Shown piece after piece: positions 44,417-53,430 of a DNA stretch of 64,000 nucleotides (position 1 is the first letter of the stretch; the number at the start of each line of letters is the position of its first letter). The position numbers were made by a program, and so were the translations under genes. The notes beneath the pieces are model-generated. The model was given only the letters and a program-made list of their open reading frames with translations. It did no database searches and was not told the origin of the DNA. This DNA is from Planctomycetota bacterium (lineage in GTDB: Bacteria; Planctomycetota; Phycisphaerae; Phycisphaerales; Phycisphaeraceae): NCBI GenBank assembly GCA_021413865.1, contig JAIOPN010000064.1, forward strand, positions 1 to 64,000, written 5' to 3'.

Positions 44417-44475
44417 CGCCGCGCCGCGGATGCGCCGCCGGCGTCACCGCCGCATGCACACGGCACATCTCGGGT

Positions 44476-44904
44476 TTAGGAGTTGACGCACGCGCTCACG
44501 GGCGCTGTGCGACGCAGGTCGGCGACGGTGAGGCGATCAAACTCGGCCCGCAGGGTGATCGCGGCCTTGTCGCAGAGCCCCTGGAGGATGTCGATCTCGC
44601 GCGTCAGTTTGTTGTCGGACGTGGACAGGTGGGCGCGACCCTGGATGGGACCGCGGACCGCCTCGACGACCTGCGCAATGGTGATGAGGTCCGCCGGCCT
44701 GCTGAGGCGGTAGCCGCCGCTGCGGCCGAGCTGGCTCTGGATCAGGCCGTGCCGCGCCAGGGCCTGGAGGACTTTCAGCGCGCTGTCGGTGGGAACGCCC
44801 AGGTGGACACCGACCTGCCTTGCCTGGATGAACTGGTCGCTCGCCTGTTCCGCGAGGAACGCCATGGCCAGAGCCGCCTGCATGGATGTTTTGCTGAGTT
44901 TCAT
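44476..44904 (-). CDS. Rrf2-family transcriptional regulator lacking the Fe-S cysteine cluster
   Basis: The protein has 142 residues. The winged-helix domain has 'AALAMAFLAEQASDQFIQAR', 'LGVPTDSALKVLQALARHGL' and 'QSQLGRSGGYRLSRPADLIT', the typical Rrf2 wing (GRSGGYRL). Many Rrf2 proteins (IscR, NsrR, RsrR) hold three clustered Cys for a cluster. Here only one Cys is in the usual region ('GLCDKAA') and one at the end, so it probably senses something else or binds DNA constitutively. An inverted repeat 37-58 bases upstream of its start is a candidate autoregulatory operator. Confidence 0.85.
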   Translation of the reverse strand: MKLSKTSMQAALAMAFLAEQASDQFIQARQVGVHLGVPTDSALKVLQALARHGLIQSQLGRSGGYRLSRPADLITIAQVVEAVRGPIQGRAHLSTSDNKLTREIDILQGLCDKAAITLRAEFDRLTVADLRRTAPVSACVNS

Positions 44905-44940
44905 AACGTCTTCAACCTTCTACCCCGAAAACCTGGTTTC

Positions 44941-44962
44941 AACCCTGGTACAACACAGGGTT
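44941..44962. promoter_or_regulatory. Inverted repeat AACCCTG-N8-CAGGGTT, candidate Rrf2 operator
   Basis: The perfect arms AACCCTG (44941-44947) and CAGGGTT (44956-44962) lie 37-58 bases before the rrf2 start codon, where an autoregulatory site would be expected. The size and symmetry fit a winged-helix dimer site. Confidence 0.55.
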
Positions 44963-45196
44963 ACCTCGTCGAGCCGTCGGCCTCTTCGCGGCGAGCGAGA
45001 ACGGCCTGTTCCGTGCACCGCGCATCCCGATCGCCCGGGGTGCACAGCCATATTCCGTGGCTAGCTTTTTGCGAACCGAACCTGAGAGGCCTGCGGCACG
45101 GAGCAAAAAATCTCCGTTGGTCGGTATCCGCGGACCCCATCCCTTACCTAAGGCTATCGTCGCGGGTATGAGGGTACCTTGAGCAAAAAACGGATG

Positions 45197-45215
45197 GGAA
45201 ATGTGTGATATTTCC
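45197..45215. promoter_or_regulatory. Inverted repeat GGAAAT-N7-ATTTCC upstream of atpG
   Basis: A six-base perfect dyad in a locally AT-rich stretch lies about 105 bases upstream of the atpG start. It could be an operator or part of a promoter; a TTGAGC at 45179-45184 precedes it with poor spacing to TGATAT. Confidence 0.35.
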
Positions 45216-45319
45216 GTATTACCGCCCGGGGATGGAGGGCCGCCCGAATCCCCATAACCACGGCCCCGCCGGCCCCGCCGTTGCTCGCCGGGCGATTCTC
45301 GTTATCATGTCGCGTCCCT

Positions 45320-46204
45320 ATGGCCAAAACGCGTGAAATCAAGCGGCGCATCCGCGCGGTCGGCAACATCAAACGCATCACCAAGACGATGCAGATGATC
45401 GCCACCGCCCGTTTCCAGGCGGCCTTCCGTCGGGCCAGCGCGGCCCAGCCCTACACCAGGAAGATCGCCGAGCTCGTCGGCGAACTGGCCGCGACCGCCT
45501 CCGCCGGCGGCACGATCAGCCACCCCCTGCTCAAGTCCGACAAGCCCGCCACCGGCCGCAAGTTGCTCCTGGTCATCGCCTCCAACCGAGGCCTGTGCGG
45601 CGGCTACAACGCCAACATCCTCCGCGTCGCCACCGCGTTCCTCCGCGACAACAAGGAAGCACAGATCGACCTGGAGATCGTGGGCAAGAAGGCGCAGGCG
45701 TACTTCAAGTTCATCGGGCGGCCCGTCGCCAAGTCATACACGCAGTTCGGCGACAACCCGCGCTACGAGGACGTCGTCCAGCTCGCCGACCAGTACATGC
45801 AGCTCTTCACCGCCGGTGGTTACGACTCCATCGACGTGATCTCGATGGGCTTCATCTCCATGGCGAAGCAGACACCCAAGGCCGTCCGCCTGCTGCCGCT
45901 GGAGAACCCCGCCGCCGTCGCGGGTGAAAAGGCCCCGGCCGCCTCGGTGCAGTACGACTTCTCCCCCGAGCCGACCGAGCTCCTCAACGAACTCCTGCCC
46001 ATCACGGTCAAGACACAGCTCTTCCAGTGCTTCAACGAGGCCGTCGTCGGCGAGCAGATCGCCCGCATGGTCGCGATGAAGGCCGCGACCGACAGCGCCG
46101 GGAAGATGGGCAAAGAGCTCACCCGCCGCTACAACCGCGCCCGCCAGTCGGCGATCACGACCGAGCTGTCCGAGATCATCGCCGGCGCCGCGGCTCTCGA
46201 ATAA
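45320..46204 (+). CDS. atpG: ATP synthase F1 gamma subunit
   Basis: The protein has 294 residues from ATG 45320. The N-terminal helix 'KTREIKRRIRAVGNIKRITK' plus 'TMQMIATARFQ' is the rotor shaft signature. 'LLLVIASNRGLCGGYNANIL' (SNRGLCGGYN) is the central Rossmann motif, and the C-terminal helix has 'MVAMKAATDSAGKMGKELTR' and 'RYNRARQSAITTELSEIIAG'. It forms the central stalk of F-type ATP synthase. It is set apart from the other atp genes here: the atpZ/I-B-E-F-H-A group starts 1.35 kb downstream and two unrelated minus-strand genes lie between. In most bacteria atpG follows atpA directly. Confidence 0.96.
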   Translation: MAKTREIKRRIRAVGNIKRITKTMQMIATARFQAAFRRASAAQPYTRKIAELVGELAATASAGGTISHPLLKSDKPATGRKLLLVIASNRGLCGGYNANILRVATAFLRDNKEAQIDLEIVGKKAQAYFKFIGRPVAKSYTQFGDNPRYEDVVQLADQYMQLFTAGGYDSIDVISMGFISMAKQTPKAVRLLPLENPAAVAGEKAPAASVQYDFSPEPTELLNELLPITVKTQLFQCFNEAVVGEQIARMVAMKAATDSAGKMGKELTRRYNRARQSAITTELSEIIAGAAALE

Positions 46205-46266
46205 GTTCAACACCGATTACCGCAAAAGCACCGTTGATCGCCGCACCCGCATGGGGGCGGGCGTTT

Positions 46267-46959
46267 TCACGCGATCGGTGGCCGCGCGTCGTCGGGCGTG
46301 ACGCCCTCGGGCAGTTTCGGGTCGCTCTTGACCCACGCCGTCAGCGCGGTGCGCATCGCCTCTTCCATCGAGAGATCGACCGGCTCGATGTTGGCGCGGG
46401 GGACGAGGACCGTGAACCCGCCGATGCCATAACTGAAGGGGACGAAGACAGCGACGCGGTCGTCGGCGCGGATCGGCTCGGGCATCTCCGACAGGTCGGA
46501 CCGCATCACGAAGCCGAGCATCTTGATGCCGGTCGTCCCGAGCACGAAGACGACGACCTGGCTGGCCTGCTGCTTGTCCTTCTTGCCGAAGAAGCCCATC
46601 AGGTCGCGTACGCCGTGGATCACGGTGCGCGCCAGGGGGAGCTTCTCGAAGTAGGCCTCGCTGGCCTCGAGGAGTTGGCGGAAGATCAGGGCGTTGAGCA
46701 GCAGGCCCAGAAGGGTTATGACCACTAGGCCGAATACGATCCCCATGCCGTAGATGTAAAGCTGGTCGGGGTTCAGGCGGACGAGGTGCATCGCCGCCTT
46801 GATGATGGGTGCGAAGAGACCTTCAAAAGTACTGGCCAGATAGGAGAACACGAAGATCGCCGCGCCCAGCGGCAGGATCGCCAGCAGGCCTTTGACGAAC
46901 GCACGGACGGCGCCGCGGAGGCCCTTGCGGAACCAGATTCCTGATCGCTGGCTGGTCAT
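46267..46959 (-). CDS. DUF502-family membrane protein
   Basis: The protein has 230 residues from ATG 46959, which overlaps the stop of the upstream ArsC-family gene by four bases. Two membrane helices ('FVKGLLAILPLGAAIFVFSY' and 'MGIVFGLVVITLLGLLLNAL') are followed by the family's soluble domain: 'LPLARTVIHGVRDLMGFFGK', 'VVVFVLGTTGIKMLGFVMRS' and 'VAVFVPFSYGIGGFTVLVPR'. DUF502 proteins are conserved membrane proteins without a settled function. The coupling to ArsC and the position inside the atp region are odd. Confidence 0.87.
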   Translation of the reverse strand: MTSQRSGIWFRKGLRGAVRAFVKGLLAILPLGAAIFVFSYLASTFEGLFAPIIKAAMHLVRLNPDQLYIYGMGIVFGLVVITLLGLLLNALIFRQLLEASEAYFEKLPLARTVIHGVRDLMGFFGKKDKQQASQVVVFVLGTTGIKMLGFVMRSDLSEMPEPIRADDRVAVFVPFSYGIGGFTVLVPRANIEPVDLSMEEAMRTALTAWVKSDPKLPEGVTPDDARPPIA

Positions 46960-47306
46960 AGGATTTCCTCGACCTGCTCCGGCGGTCGTCCCAGCCGGGC
47001 CTTGTTCCCCTTCACCACGATCGGCCGTTCGATCAGGACCGGGTGTTGAGCCATCGCCCGGATCAACGCTTTGCGGTCGTCGAGCTTCTTGTCCAGCCCC
47101 AAGTCCTTGTATTCCGCCTCGCCGCGGCGGAGGAGTTGGGCCGGCTCCATGCCCAGCATCTTGAGCAGGGACTCGATCCTCTTTTCGTCGGGCGGGTCCT
47201 TCAGGTACTCCACCACCTTCGGCTCGATCCCGCGGTCGGTGAGAATCTGGAGGGTCTGGCGGCTCTTGGAGCAACGCGGGTTGTGGTAGATGGTGACGTC
47301 GGGCAT
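46956..47306 (-). CDS. ArsC/Spx-family reductase-like protein (thioredoxin fold)
   Basis: The protein has 116 residues. 'VTIYHNPRCSKSRQTLQIL' gives the single N-terminal Cys (NPRCSKSRxTL) of the ArsC/YffB group. 'LKDPPDEKRIESLLKMLG', 'AEYKDLGLDKKLDDRKALIR' and 'HPVLIERPIVVKGNKARLGR' (the ERPIV-x(4)-AxxGRP motif) complete the family pattern. It may act as a glutaredoxin-dependent arsenate reductase. No ars regulator, transporter or resistance cluster is near, so a general thiol role is also possible. It is translationally coupled to the DUF502 gene. Confidence 0.88.
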   Translation of the reverse strand: MPDVTIYHNPRCSKSRQTLQILTDRGIEPKVVEYLKDPPDEKRIESLLKMLGMEPAQLLRRGEAEYKDLGLDKKLDDRKALIRAMAQHPVLIERPIVVKGNKARLGRPPEQVEEIL

Positions 47307-47422
47307 GGCTTTTTCCGGGACCGGACGGCCGCGAATCCCGGAGCCGTCGAGTGCCCCACAGTGTAACGGCCGGACACGCCTCCGAGGCCTGATCCATAGC
47401 GGTTTCGGAAGATTCCACGGGT

Positions 47423-47451
47423 TTGACTTCGATGTGCCCCATCGCTACCTT
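47423..47451 (+). promoter_or_regulatory. Candidate promoter of the atpI-A operon
   Basis: TTGACT (47423-47428) and TACCTT (47446-47451) are separated by exactly 17 bases, about 107 bases before the first gene of the group. The pair stands out in GC-rich sequence. Confidence 0.5.
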
Positions 47452-47557
47452 CTGCGACTCGCTGGTTAGCCGTAACAGTGTGTTCGGCGCGTGCCCGCGG
47501 TTCAATTTTCGGGATGCGTGGAGCTACGGTCGATGCGGAGGGGAAGGGATCAGACCC

Positions 47558-47773
47558 ATGGAGGATCGCCCCGATCCCAGCAAAGACCCCAACCTCTGGG
47601 CGTTCGCCGGCGTGGGTTTGGAACTAGCGGCCGGCATCGGGGTTCTGGCATTCCTGGGCTGGTGGCTCGATAAGCGTTGGGGGACCGGTCCGTGGCTGCT
47701 GGTGACCGGCGCGGCACTCGGTTTTGCAGGCGGGTTTTACAACTTGTGGAAGCACGCCAGGCGTTATCTCTAA
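47558..47773 (+). CDS. AtpZ/AtpI-family membrane protein
   Basis: The 71-residue protein has two membrane helices ('WAFAGVGLELAAGIGVLAFL' and 'WLLVTGAALGFAGGFYNLW') joined by 'GWWLDKRWGTGP', the hallmark of AtpZ/AtpI proteins at the head of atp operons. They help c-ring assembly or Mg handling. The start at ATG 47558 is chosen because the upstream part of the frame has no membrane character. It is the first gene of the atp group, 26 bases before the next. Confidence 0.88.
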   Translation: MEDRPDPSKDPNLWAFAGVGLELAAGIGVLAFLGWWLDKRWGTGPWLLVTGAALGFAGGFYNLWKHARRYL

Positions 47774-47798
47774 ATCATCAGAATCCCGACTCGTCTCG

Positions 47799-48263
47799 AT
47801 GAGCACAACCCCACTCCAACCCGCGTTCCCGAGCCTGCGCGTCTGTGCCGCGTTGTCCGCCGCCTCACTGGCGACGGCGGTCGTGATGGCGGCGGTCGTG
47901 CTGATCGTGCCCGGCTGGTCCGCTTGCCTGGGCGCTGTGGCGCTCGCGGCCTGCGTGGTGTGGATCGCTTCGCTCGTCGGCTTGGTACCGGTGGCGGTGA
48001 TGGGGCCGTTCGGCGTGTCCTCAACCCTCATCGGTTATTTCTCGGGCATGGGCGCCCGTGTGCTGCTGTGCATCATCGGCGGGCTCGCGGGTGTGTACGT
48101 GATGGGGCTCGCCACGCAGCCGCTGCTGCTGGGGATGGCCGCGATGTACATGCCGCTGCTGCTCGTTGAAGCCGGATATGTCGGCCGATACCTGTCGGCA
48201 AAAGACCCCGTCACCCCGACAGAGAAGACCCCGGGCGGCGACCACAAGGAGGCCTTGGCTTGA
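47799..48263 (+). CDS. Small membrane protein in the atp operon (AtpI/ATP synthase I-like)
   Basis: The protein has 154 residues with four membrane helices ('SLATAVVMAAVVLIVPGWSA', 'ALAACVVWIASLVGLVPVAV', 'VLLCIIGGLAGVYVMGLATQ' and 'LLLGMAAMYMPLLLVEAGYV'). The size, four-helix plan and place between AtpZ and atpB suggest an ATP synthase subunit I-type accessory protein. I see no conserved residue that proves it. The stop overlaps the TTG start of atpB by four bases, so translation is coupled. Confidence 0.68.
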   Translation: MSTTPLQPAFPSLRVCAALSAASLATAVVMAAVVLIVPGWSACLGAVALAACVVWIASLVGLVPVAVMGPFGVSSTLIGYFSGMGARVLLCIIGGLAGVYVMGLATQPLLLGMAAMYMPLLLVEAGYVGRYLSAKDPVTPTEKTPGGDHKEALA

Positions 48264-49210
48264 ACTTCGGACTGACCCTTGCTTCCGGCGACGACCTGAT
48301 GAGCCATGTGCTCCCGCACAAGGTTCTGCACGACCCCTTGTTTGAAATCGGCGGGATCAAGTTCTACCTGACCAACCACGTGCTGATGACGCTGATCGTC
48401 GCCGTGGCCATGCTGATCATCTTCCCGCTCGTTGCCGCTAAGGTGAAGCCGCGCGGCACCGCCGCCGCCGACTACGTCACCAGGGGCAAGTTTGCCCAGT
48501 TCTTCGAGTCCATCTGCGAGTTCCTCCGCACCGAGGTCGCGCGCCCCGCCCTGGGGCACCTGACAGACCGGTACATCGGCTTCATCTGGACGACGTTCTT
48601 CTTCATCCTCTTCTGCAACCTGCTGGGCATGATGCCGGTGGGGCCGGTGCTCCGCTTCGCCACGGGCAACCCGCACGCCGAGCATTGGGGCGGCGCGGCC
48701 ACGGGGAACATCGCCATCACGGCGGGCCTGGCCATCGTGGCGTTTTTCGTGATCCACGGCATCGGCATCAAAGAGAACGGCATCAAGTACTTCGCCCACT
48801 TCAACCCGGGCCCCTGGTACATGGCCCCGCTGCTCGTCCCCCTCGAAATCATCGGCAGCCTCGTCAAGCCCTTCGCCCTCTGCGTGCGTCTCTTCGCCAA
48901 CATGGTCGCGGGGCACCTCGTGCTCGGCGCGCTCCTGGGCCTGATCTTCACCTTCCGCAACTACGGCGTGGCCGCCGGCTCCGTGCTCGGCGCGGCCGCG
49001 CTCTCGCTCCTCGAACTGTTTGTTGCGTTCCTGCAGGCGTACATCTTCACCTTCCTGACCGTGCTGTTTATCGCGGCCGGGGCGGTGCACGAACACGAAC
49101 ACGGAGAACACGAGAACCACGACGACGTCGAGGAGTACGGGCACCACGAGCCCGCGGGGCTTGAGCACGCGGTCGTTCGCGAGCCCCCGCACTCCAAGAC
49201 GCTGCCGTGA
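48260..49210 (+). CDS. atpB: ATP synthase Fo subunit a
   Basis: The protein has 316 residues and starts with TTG at 48260, preceded by AAGGAGG seven bases upstream; the TTGA overlap couples it to the previous gene. An ATG at 48299 is the alternative. The a-subunit core has 'FFFILFCNLLGMMPVGPVLR', 'PLLVPLEIIGSLVKPFALCV', then 'RLFANMVAGHLVLGALLGLI', with the essential Arg in RLFANMVAGH, and 'LSLLELFVAFLQAYIFTFLT'. It forms the proton half-channels beside the c-ring. The C-terminal 40 residues are an unusual His/Glu-rich tail ('HEHEHGEHENHDDVEEYGHH') that could bind metal or act as a disordered tether. Confidence 0.95.
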   Translation: MNFGLTLASGDDLMSHVLPHKVLHDPLFEIGGIKFYLTNHVLMTLIVAVAMLIIFPLVAAKVKPRGTAAADYVTRGKFAQFFESICEFLRTEVARPALGHLTDRYIGFIWTTFFFILFCNLLGMMPVGPVLRFATGNPHAEHWGGAATGNIAITAGLAIVAFFVIHGIGIKENGIKYFAHFNPGPWYMAPLLVPLEIIGSLVKPFALCVRLFANMVAGHLVLGALLGLIFTFRNYGVAAGSVLGAAALSLLELFVAFLQAYIFTFLTVLFIAAGAVHEHEHGEHENHDDVEEYGHHEPAGLEHAVVREPPHSKTLP

Positions 49211-49245
49211 TCCGCACCGAACAACGCTTGGGGTAGCCAACGCCT

Positions 49246-49306
49246 TGGGCATTTTAAACTTTTTAAGGTTGGCAAAAAACGTCCCCCTTTTATAGGAGTC
49301 TGCATC
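49246..49306 (+). promoter_or_regulatory. U-rich atpE leader with strong ribosome site
   Basis: The 60 bases before the atpE ATG are AT-rich in an otherwise GC-rich operon (GCATTTTAAACTTTTTAAGG and CTTTTATAGGAG), ending in AGGAG at 49294-49298. In E. coli a U-rich leader raises atpE translation because the c subunit is needed in many copies; a similar enhancer here is plausible. Confidence 0.5.
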
Positions 49307-49582
49307 ATGATCGGAGCTCTCACTACCCTCGCGGAACTCACCAGTGTGTTCCCCGACCGCGGCACCGCCCTCGCCGGCATCGCCATCGGTGTCGGTCTCA
49401 TCGTCGCCGGCGCCGCAAAGGGCATCGGCCACATCGCCGGCAACGCCGTCGAGTCCATCGCCCGCCAGCCCGAGGCCGGCGGCCGCATCGGCACCAACAT
49501 GATCATCGCGGCCGCGCTCATCGAAGGTTTCACCTTCTTCGCGCTGATCGTGGCGATCCTGGTCAACGGCAAGGTCAGCTGA
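49307..49582 (+). CDS. atpE: ATP synthase Fo subunit c
   Basis: The 91-residue protein has two membrane helices with the hairpin loop 'ESIARQPEAGGRI' (the conserved ARQP) between them. Helix 1 has the Gly-rich 'GIAIGVGLIVAGAAKGIG' for tight ring packing. Helix 2 has 'AALIEGFTFFALIVAILV', whose Glu is the ion-binding carboxylate. The residues that mark Na+ rings (Gln/Glu in helix 1, Ser or Thr after the Glu) are absent, so a proton-driven ring is predicted. The ring subunit is made in excess, which may be why its leader is distinct. Confidence 0.96.
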   Translation: MIGALTTLAELTSVFPDRGTALAGIAIGVGLIVAGAAKGIGHIAGNAVESIARQPEAGGRIGTNMIIAAALIEGFTFFALIVAILVNGKVS

Positions 49583-49666
49583 GTTTGCACAAGCATCCCG
49601 CGAACCGCCGCCTGACCGCGGCGGCTCGCCTTCGTAGATCGAAACTCCACCACGAGGCGTAACGAC

Positions 49667-50371
49667 ATGACCGCAACGATCCGAAACCTTTTGGCCGCCC
49701 TGCTCCTGGCGATCCCGTTCTCCGCCGCGCTGGCGCAGCACGAGACACCCCCGGCCGCCCCCGAGGCCGAACAGGCCGTCTCTGAAGCCAGGCAGGCCGT
49801 CACCGAAGCCGCAAAGGACGCCGCCGCCTCCGAACACCCCGCCCCCCACGGCGCGCACGAGGAAGAGCAGCCCAGCCTCCTGGCCCCGGACTTCGGCTCC
49901 GCGGCGTGGACCATTGTGCTGTTCGTCGTCCTTCTGGTCGTCCTCCGGGCGGCGGCGTGGAAGCCTATCCTCGGCGGGCTGCAGAGCCGTGAGAACAAGA
50001 TCAAGGGCGACTTGGAGCAGGCGGAGAAGGCCTCCCGTGACGCGGCGGCCAAGCTCGCCGAACTGCAGGCCAAGCTCTCTGGCGCCGAGGCCGAGGCCCA
50101 GCGCATCATGGACCAGTCCAGGAAGGAAGCCGAGAAGCTGGCGCTGAAGGTTCAAGCCGATACGCGTCAGGAGCTCGACGCGATGAAGAAGCAGGCGCAG
50201 GCGGACATCCGCTTCGCCAAGGAGCAGGCGTTGAACGAGATCTACGCCCAGGCCGCGATGCTCTCGACGACGGTCGCGGGCAAGATCCTGGGCCGGGCGA
50301 TCAATGCCGACGACCAGAAGACGCTGGTCGAGCAGGCCGTGTCCGAGATGACCAAGGCCCGGAACAACTGA
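49667..50371 (+). CDS. atpF: ATP synthase Fo subunit b with cleavable-looking leader
   Basis: The protein has 234 residues, longer than the usual 160 because of an N-terminal leader. A signal-like segment 'NLLAALLLAIPFSAALAQHE' is followed by a 50-residue Ala/Glu/Pro linker. Next comes the b-subunit membrane helix ('WTIVLFVVLLVVLRAAAWKP') and the long charged stator helix ('KGDLEQAEKASRDAAAKLAE', 'RIMDQSRKEAEKLALKVQAD'). It forms the peripheral stalk. GAGG is 11 bases before the ATG. The leader implies that the N-terminus faces the periplasm before cleavage, a feature of several planctomycete b subunits. Confidence 0.94.
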   Translation: MTATIRNLLAALLLAIPFSAALAQHETPPAAPEAEQAVSEARQAVTEAAKDAAASEHPAPHGAHEEEQPSLLAPDFGSAAWTIVLFVVLLVVLRAAAWKPILGGLQSRENKIKGDLEQAEKASRDAAAKLAELQAKLSGAEAEAQRIMDQSRKEAEKLALKVQADTRQELDAMKKQAQADIRFAKEQALNEIYAQAAMLSTTVAGKILGRAINADDQKTLVEQAVSEMTKARNN

Positions 50372-50411
50372 GTAACCCGGCGGGCACCCCCGCGGAGGTC
50401 GATTTTCGCCC

Positions 50412-51008
50412 ATGCAGAACAGCGAACTATTCAACCGTGTCGAGCGCGTGTACGCGATGTCGCTCCTCGAGCTCGCCGAAGAGGCGGGCCAGCTCCCGAA
50501 GGTCGCGGAAGACGTCCGCACCCTCGCGCAGCTCGCCGAGGAGCAGCCTCAGTTGCTCACGCTGCTGACCAACCGCCGGATCGACGTGCGCCGCCGCGGC
50601 GAATCGGTGGACCGCATCTTCAAAGGCCGGATCAGCGACCTGACGCTCAAGTTCCTGCACGTGATGAGCAGCCGCGACCGGTTCGACGAACTGCCGGGCA
50701 TCGCGGCGGCGTTCCTGTCGCTGGTGCGGCAGCGCGTCGGCGAAGTCGAGGTGAACGCCTTCGTCGCCCGGACGATGCCAGACGACGTCGTCCACCGCCT
50801 CACCGCCGCCCTTGAACAATCGCTCAAGCGCAAGCCCATGCTCGCTCAGCACGTCGAGCCGGGCCTGATCGGCGGCGTGAAGCTCCGGATCGGCGACAAC
50901 CTGATCGACGGCTCGGTCGTCACGCAGCTCCGGCTCATGAGGGAAAAACTCATCGAGGCCGGCCGCGCCCGCGCACGCCAGGACGTCGAGACCGCCTTCA
51001 AGAGTTGA
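50412..51008 (+). CDS. atpH: ATP synthase F1 delta subunit
   Basis: The protein has 198 residues. The N-terminal helical domain ('[20 protein letters not shown]') and the C-terminal 'LSVRSLI'-like stretch together with '[20 protein letters not shown]' (the family's GxxxxIGDxxIDGS end) are typical of OSCP/delta. It sits on top of F1 and joins it to the b subunit. GGAGG precedes the ATG at 50412. It follows atpF by 40 bases and precedes atpA, the usual order. Confidence 0.94.
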   Translation: MQNSELFNRVERVYAMSLLELAEEAGQLPKVAEDVRTLAQLAEEQPQLLTLLTNRRIDVRRRGESVDRIFKGRISDLTLKFLHVMSSRDRFDELPGIAAAFLSLVRQRVGEVEVNAFVARTMPDDVVHRLTAALEQSLKRKPMLAQHVEPGLIGGVKLRIGDNLIDGSVVTQLRLMREKLIEAGRARARQDVETAFKS

Positions 51009-51076
51009 GCCCAAATTTACCGTCTATCTCAAACACAAACTCCAAACCCCAACCACGCAACACGAGAACCGCAACC

Positions 51077-52660
<1,584 letters not shown>

Positions 52661-52692
52661 TACGGCGGCCGACAGACAATCTGATTTATGAC

Positions 52693-52727
52693 ACAAGAAC
52701 CCGCTCACGCGGGTTCTTGTTTTTTAT
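52693..52727 (+). terminator. Strong terminator after atpA
   Basis: The stem ACAAGAACCCGC (52693-52704) pairs perfectly with GCGGGTTCTTGT (52709-52720) around a TCAC loop and is followed by a T-run (TTTTTTATT). It closes the atp group directly after atpA. Confidence 0.93.
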
Positions 52728-52740
52728 TGGAGATGAAGAG

Positions 52741-52764
52741 GGGACGCTAAGCCGCAAGCGGCCG
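52741..52764. repeat. Palindromic repeat family B, copy 6
   Basis: The unit GACGCTAAGCCGCAAGCGGC lies between the atpA terminator and the convergent nuoI gene, the longest match to the family consensus. Confidence 0.7.
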
Positions 52765-52771
52765 GAAAGAA

Positions 52772-53365
52772 TCAGACCTCGGGGATGTCGGCCTCGGTGG
52801 TCGCGAGCAGGCCCTTCTCGATCCGCTCTTTTTCCTTGGCGACCCACGGGATCTTCGCGGCGTTCTTGTCGGCCCAGAGGGGCAGCGGCGTGCGCATGCC
52901 CTTCTTGTCCAGCTCCTGGAACTCCACCACCATGTCAGCCCGGGTGTAGCTGGAGAGGTCGTGGTTCTTGCCCATGTGGATGCAGTCCGTCGGGCAGGGC
53001 TCGGTGCACAGGGCGCAGAACATGCACTTCTGGTAGTCGATCGCGTAGCGGAGCAGGTCGCCGCCCACCGCCTTGCCGGTCTTCTTGTCGATCTTGCGCG
53101 GGGCGGACTTGTCGATGTAGATGCAGTCCACCGGGCAGGCCTTGGCGCACATGTCGCAGGCGATGCACTTGTCGGCCTCGAACTCGTGGATGCCCCGGAA
53201 CCGCGGCGCGAACGCCAGTTTTTCATACGGGTACTGGATGGTGACCGTCTTGCTGAAGCAGTACTTGAGCGTGATCCGCATGCCGATGGCGATGCTCTTG
53301 ATCGACAACCAGATGTCGCGGAAGTAGGTGTCGGCGGCGCTGGCCCCTGATGGATTGGCGGACAT
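52772..53365 (-). CDS. nuoI: NADH-quinone oxidoreductase subunit I
   Basis: The protein has 197 residues, somewhat longer than the usual 165-180. It has two [4Fe-4S] ferredoxin motifs: 'CIACDMCAKACPVDC' and 'CMFCALCTEPCPTDC'. 'KLAFAPRFRGIHEFEADKC' precedes the first cluster, as in NuoI. It carries electrons to cluster N2 in complex I at the membrane arm junction. The C-terminal 50 residues are a charged extension. The other nuo genes are not adjacent; nuoC is 4.8 kb away on the same strand and the rest are outside the window. Confidence 0.95.
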   Translation of the reverse strand: MSANPSGASAADTYFRDIWLSIKSIAIGMRITLKYCFSKTVTIQYPYEKLAFAPRFRGIHEFEADKCIACDMCAKACPVDCIYIDKSAPRKIDKKTGKAVGGDLLRYAIDYQKCMFCALCTEPCPTDCIHMGKNHDLSSYTRADMVVEFQELDKKGMRTPLPLWADKNAAKIPWVAKEKERIEKGLLATTEADIPEV

Positions 53366-53430
53366 TCATCGGCTCCTTGAAAGCAGGCGCATTGTAGTGA
53401 AGGGTCGCGCGTGTGGCGAATCGGGCCCGG

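Larger units (their letters stand above)
44905..45319. other. Gene-free divergent region between rrf2 and atpG
   Basis: These 415 bases contain no credible gene. They hold the candidate operator next to rrf2 (44941-44962), a hairpin CGGAG-N8-CTCCG (about 45099-45116), an imperfect repeat TGCACC...GGGTGCA (about 45015-45044), and the dyad GGAAAT-N7-ATTTCC (45197-45215) ahead of atpG. The region probably carries the promoters and control sites of both flanking genes. Confidence 0.6.

Noticed and set aside
48035-50521. 828-codon minus-strand frame
   Set aside because: Opposite atpB, atpE, atpF and atpH, all of which are certain genes; no motif is seen in it.
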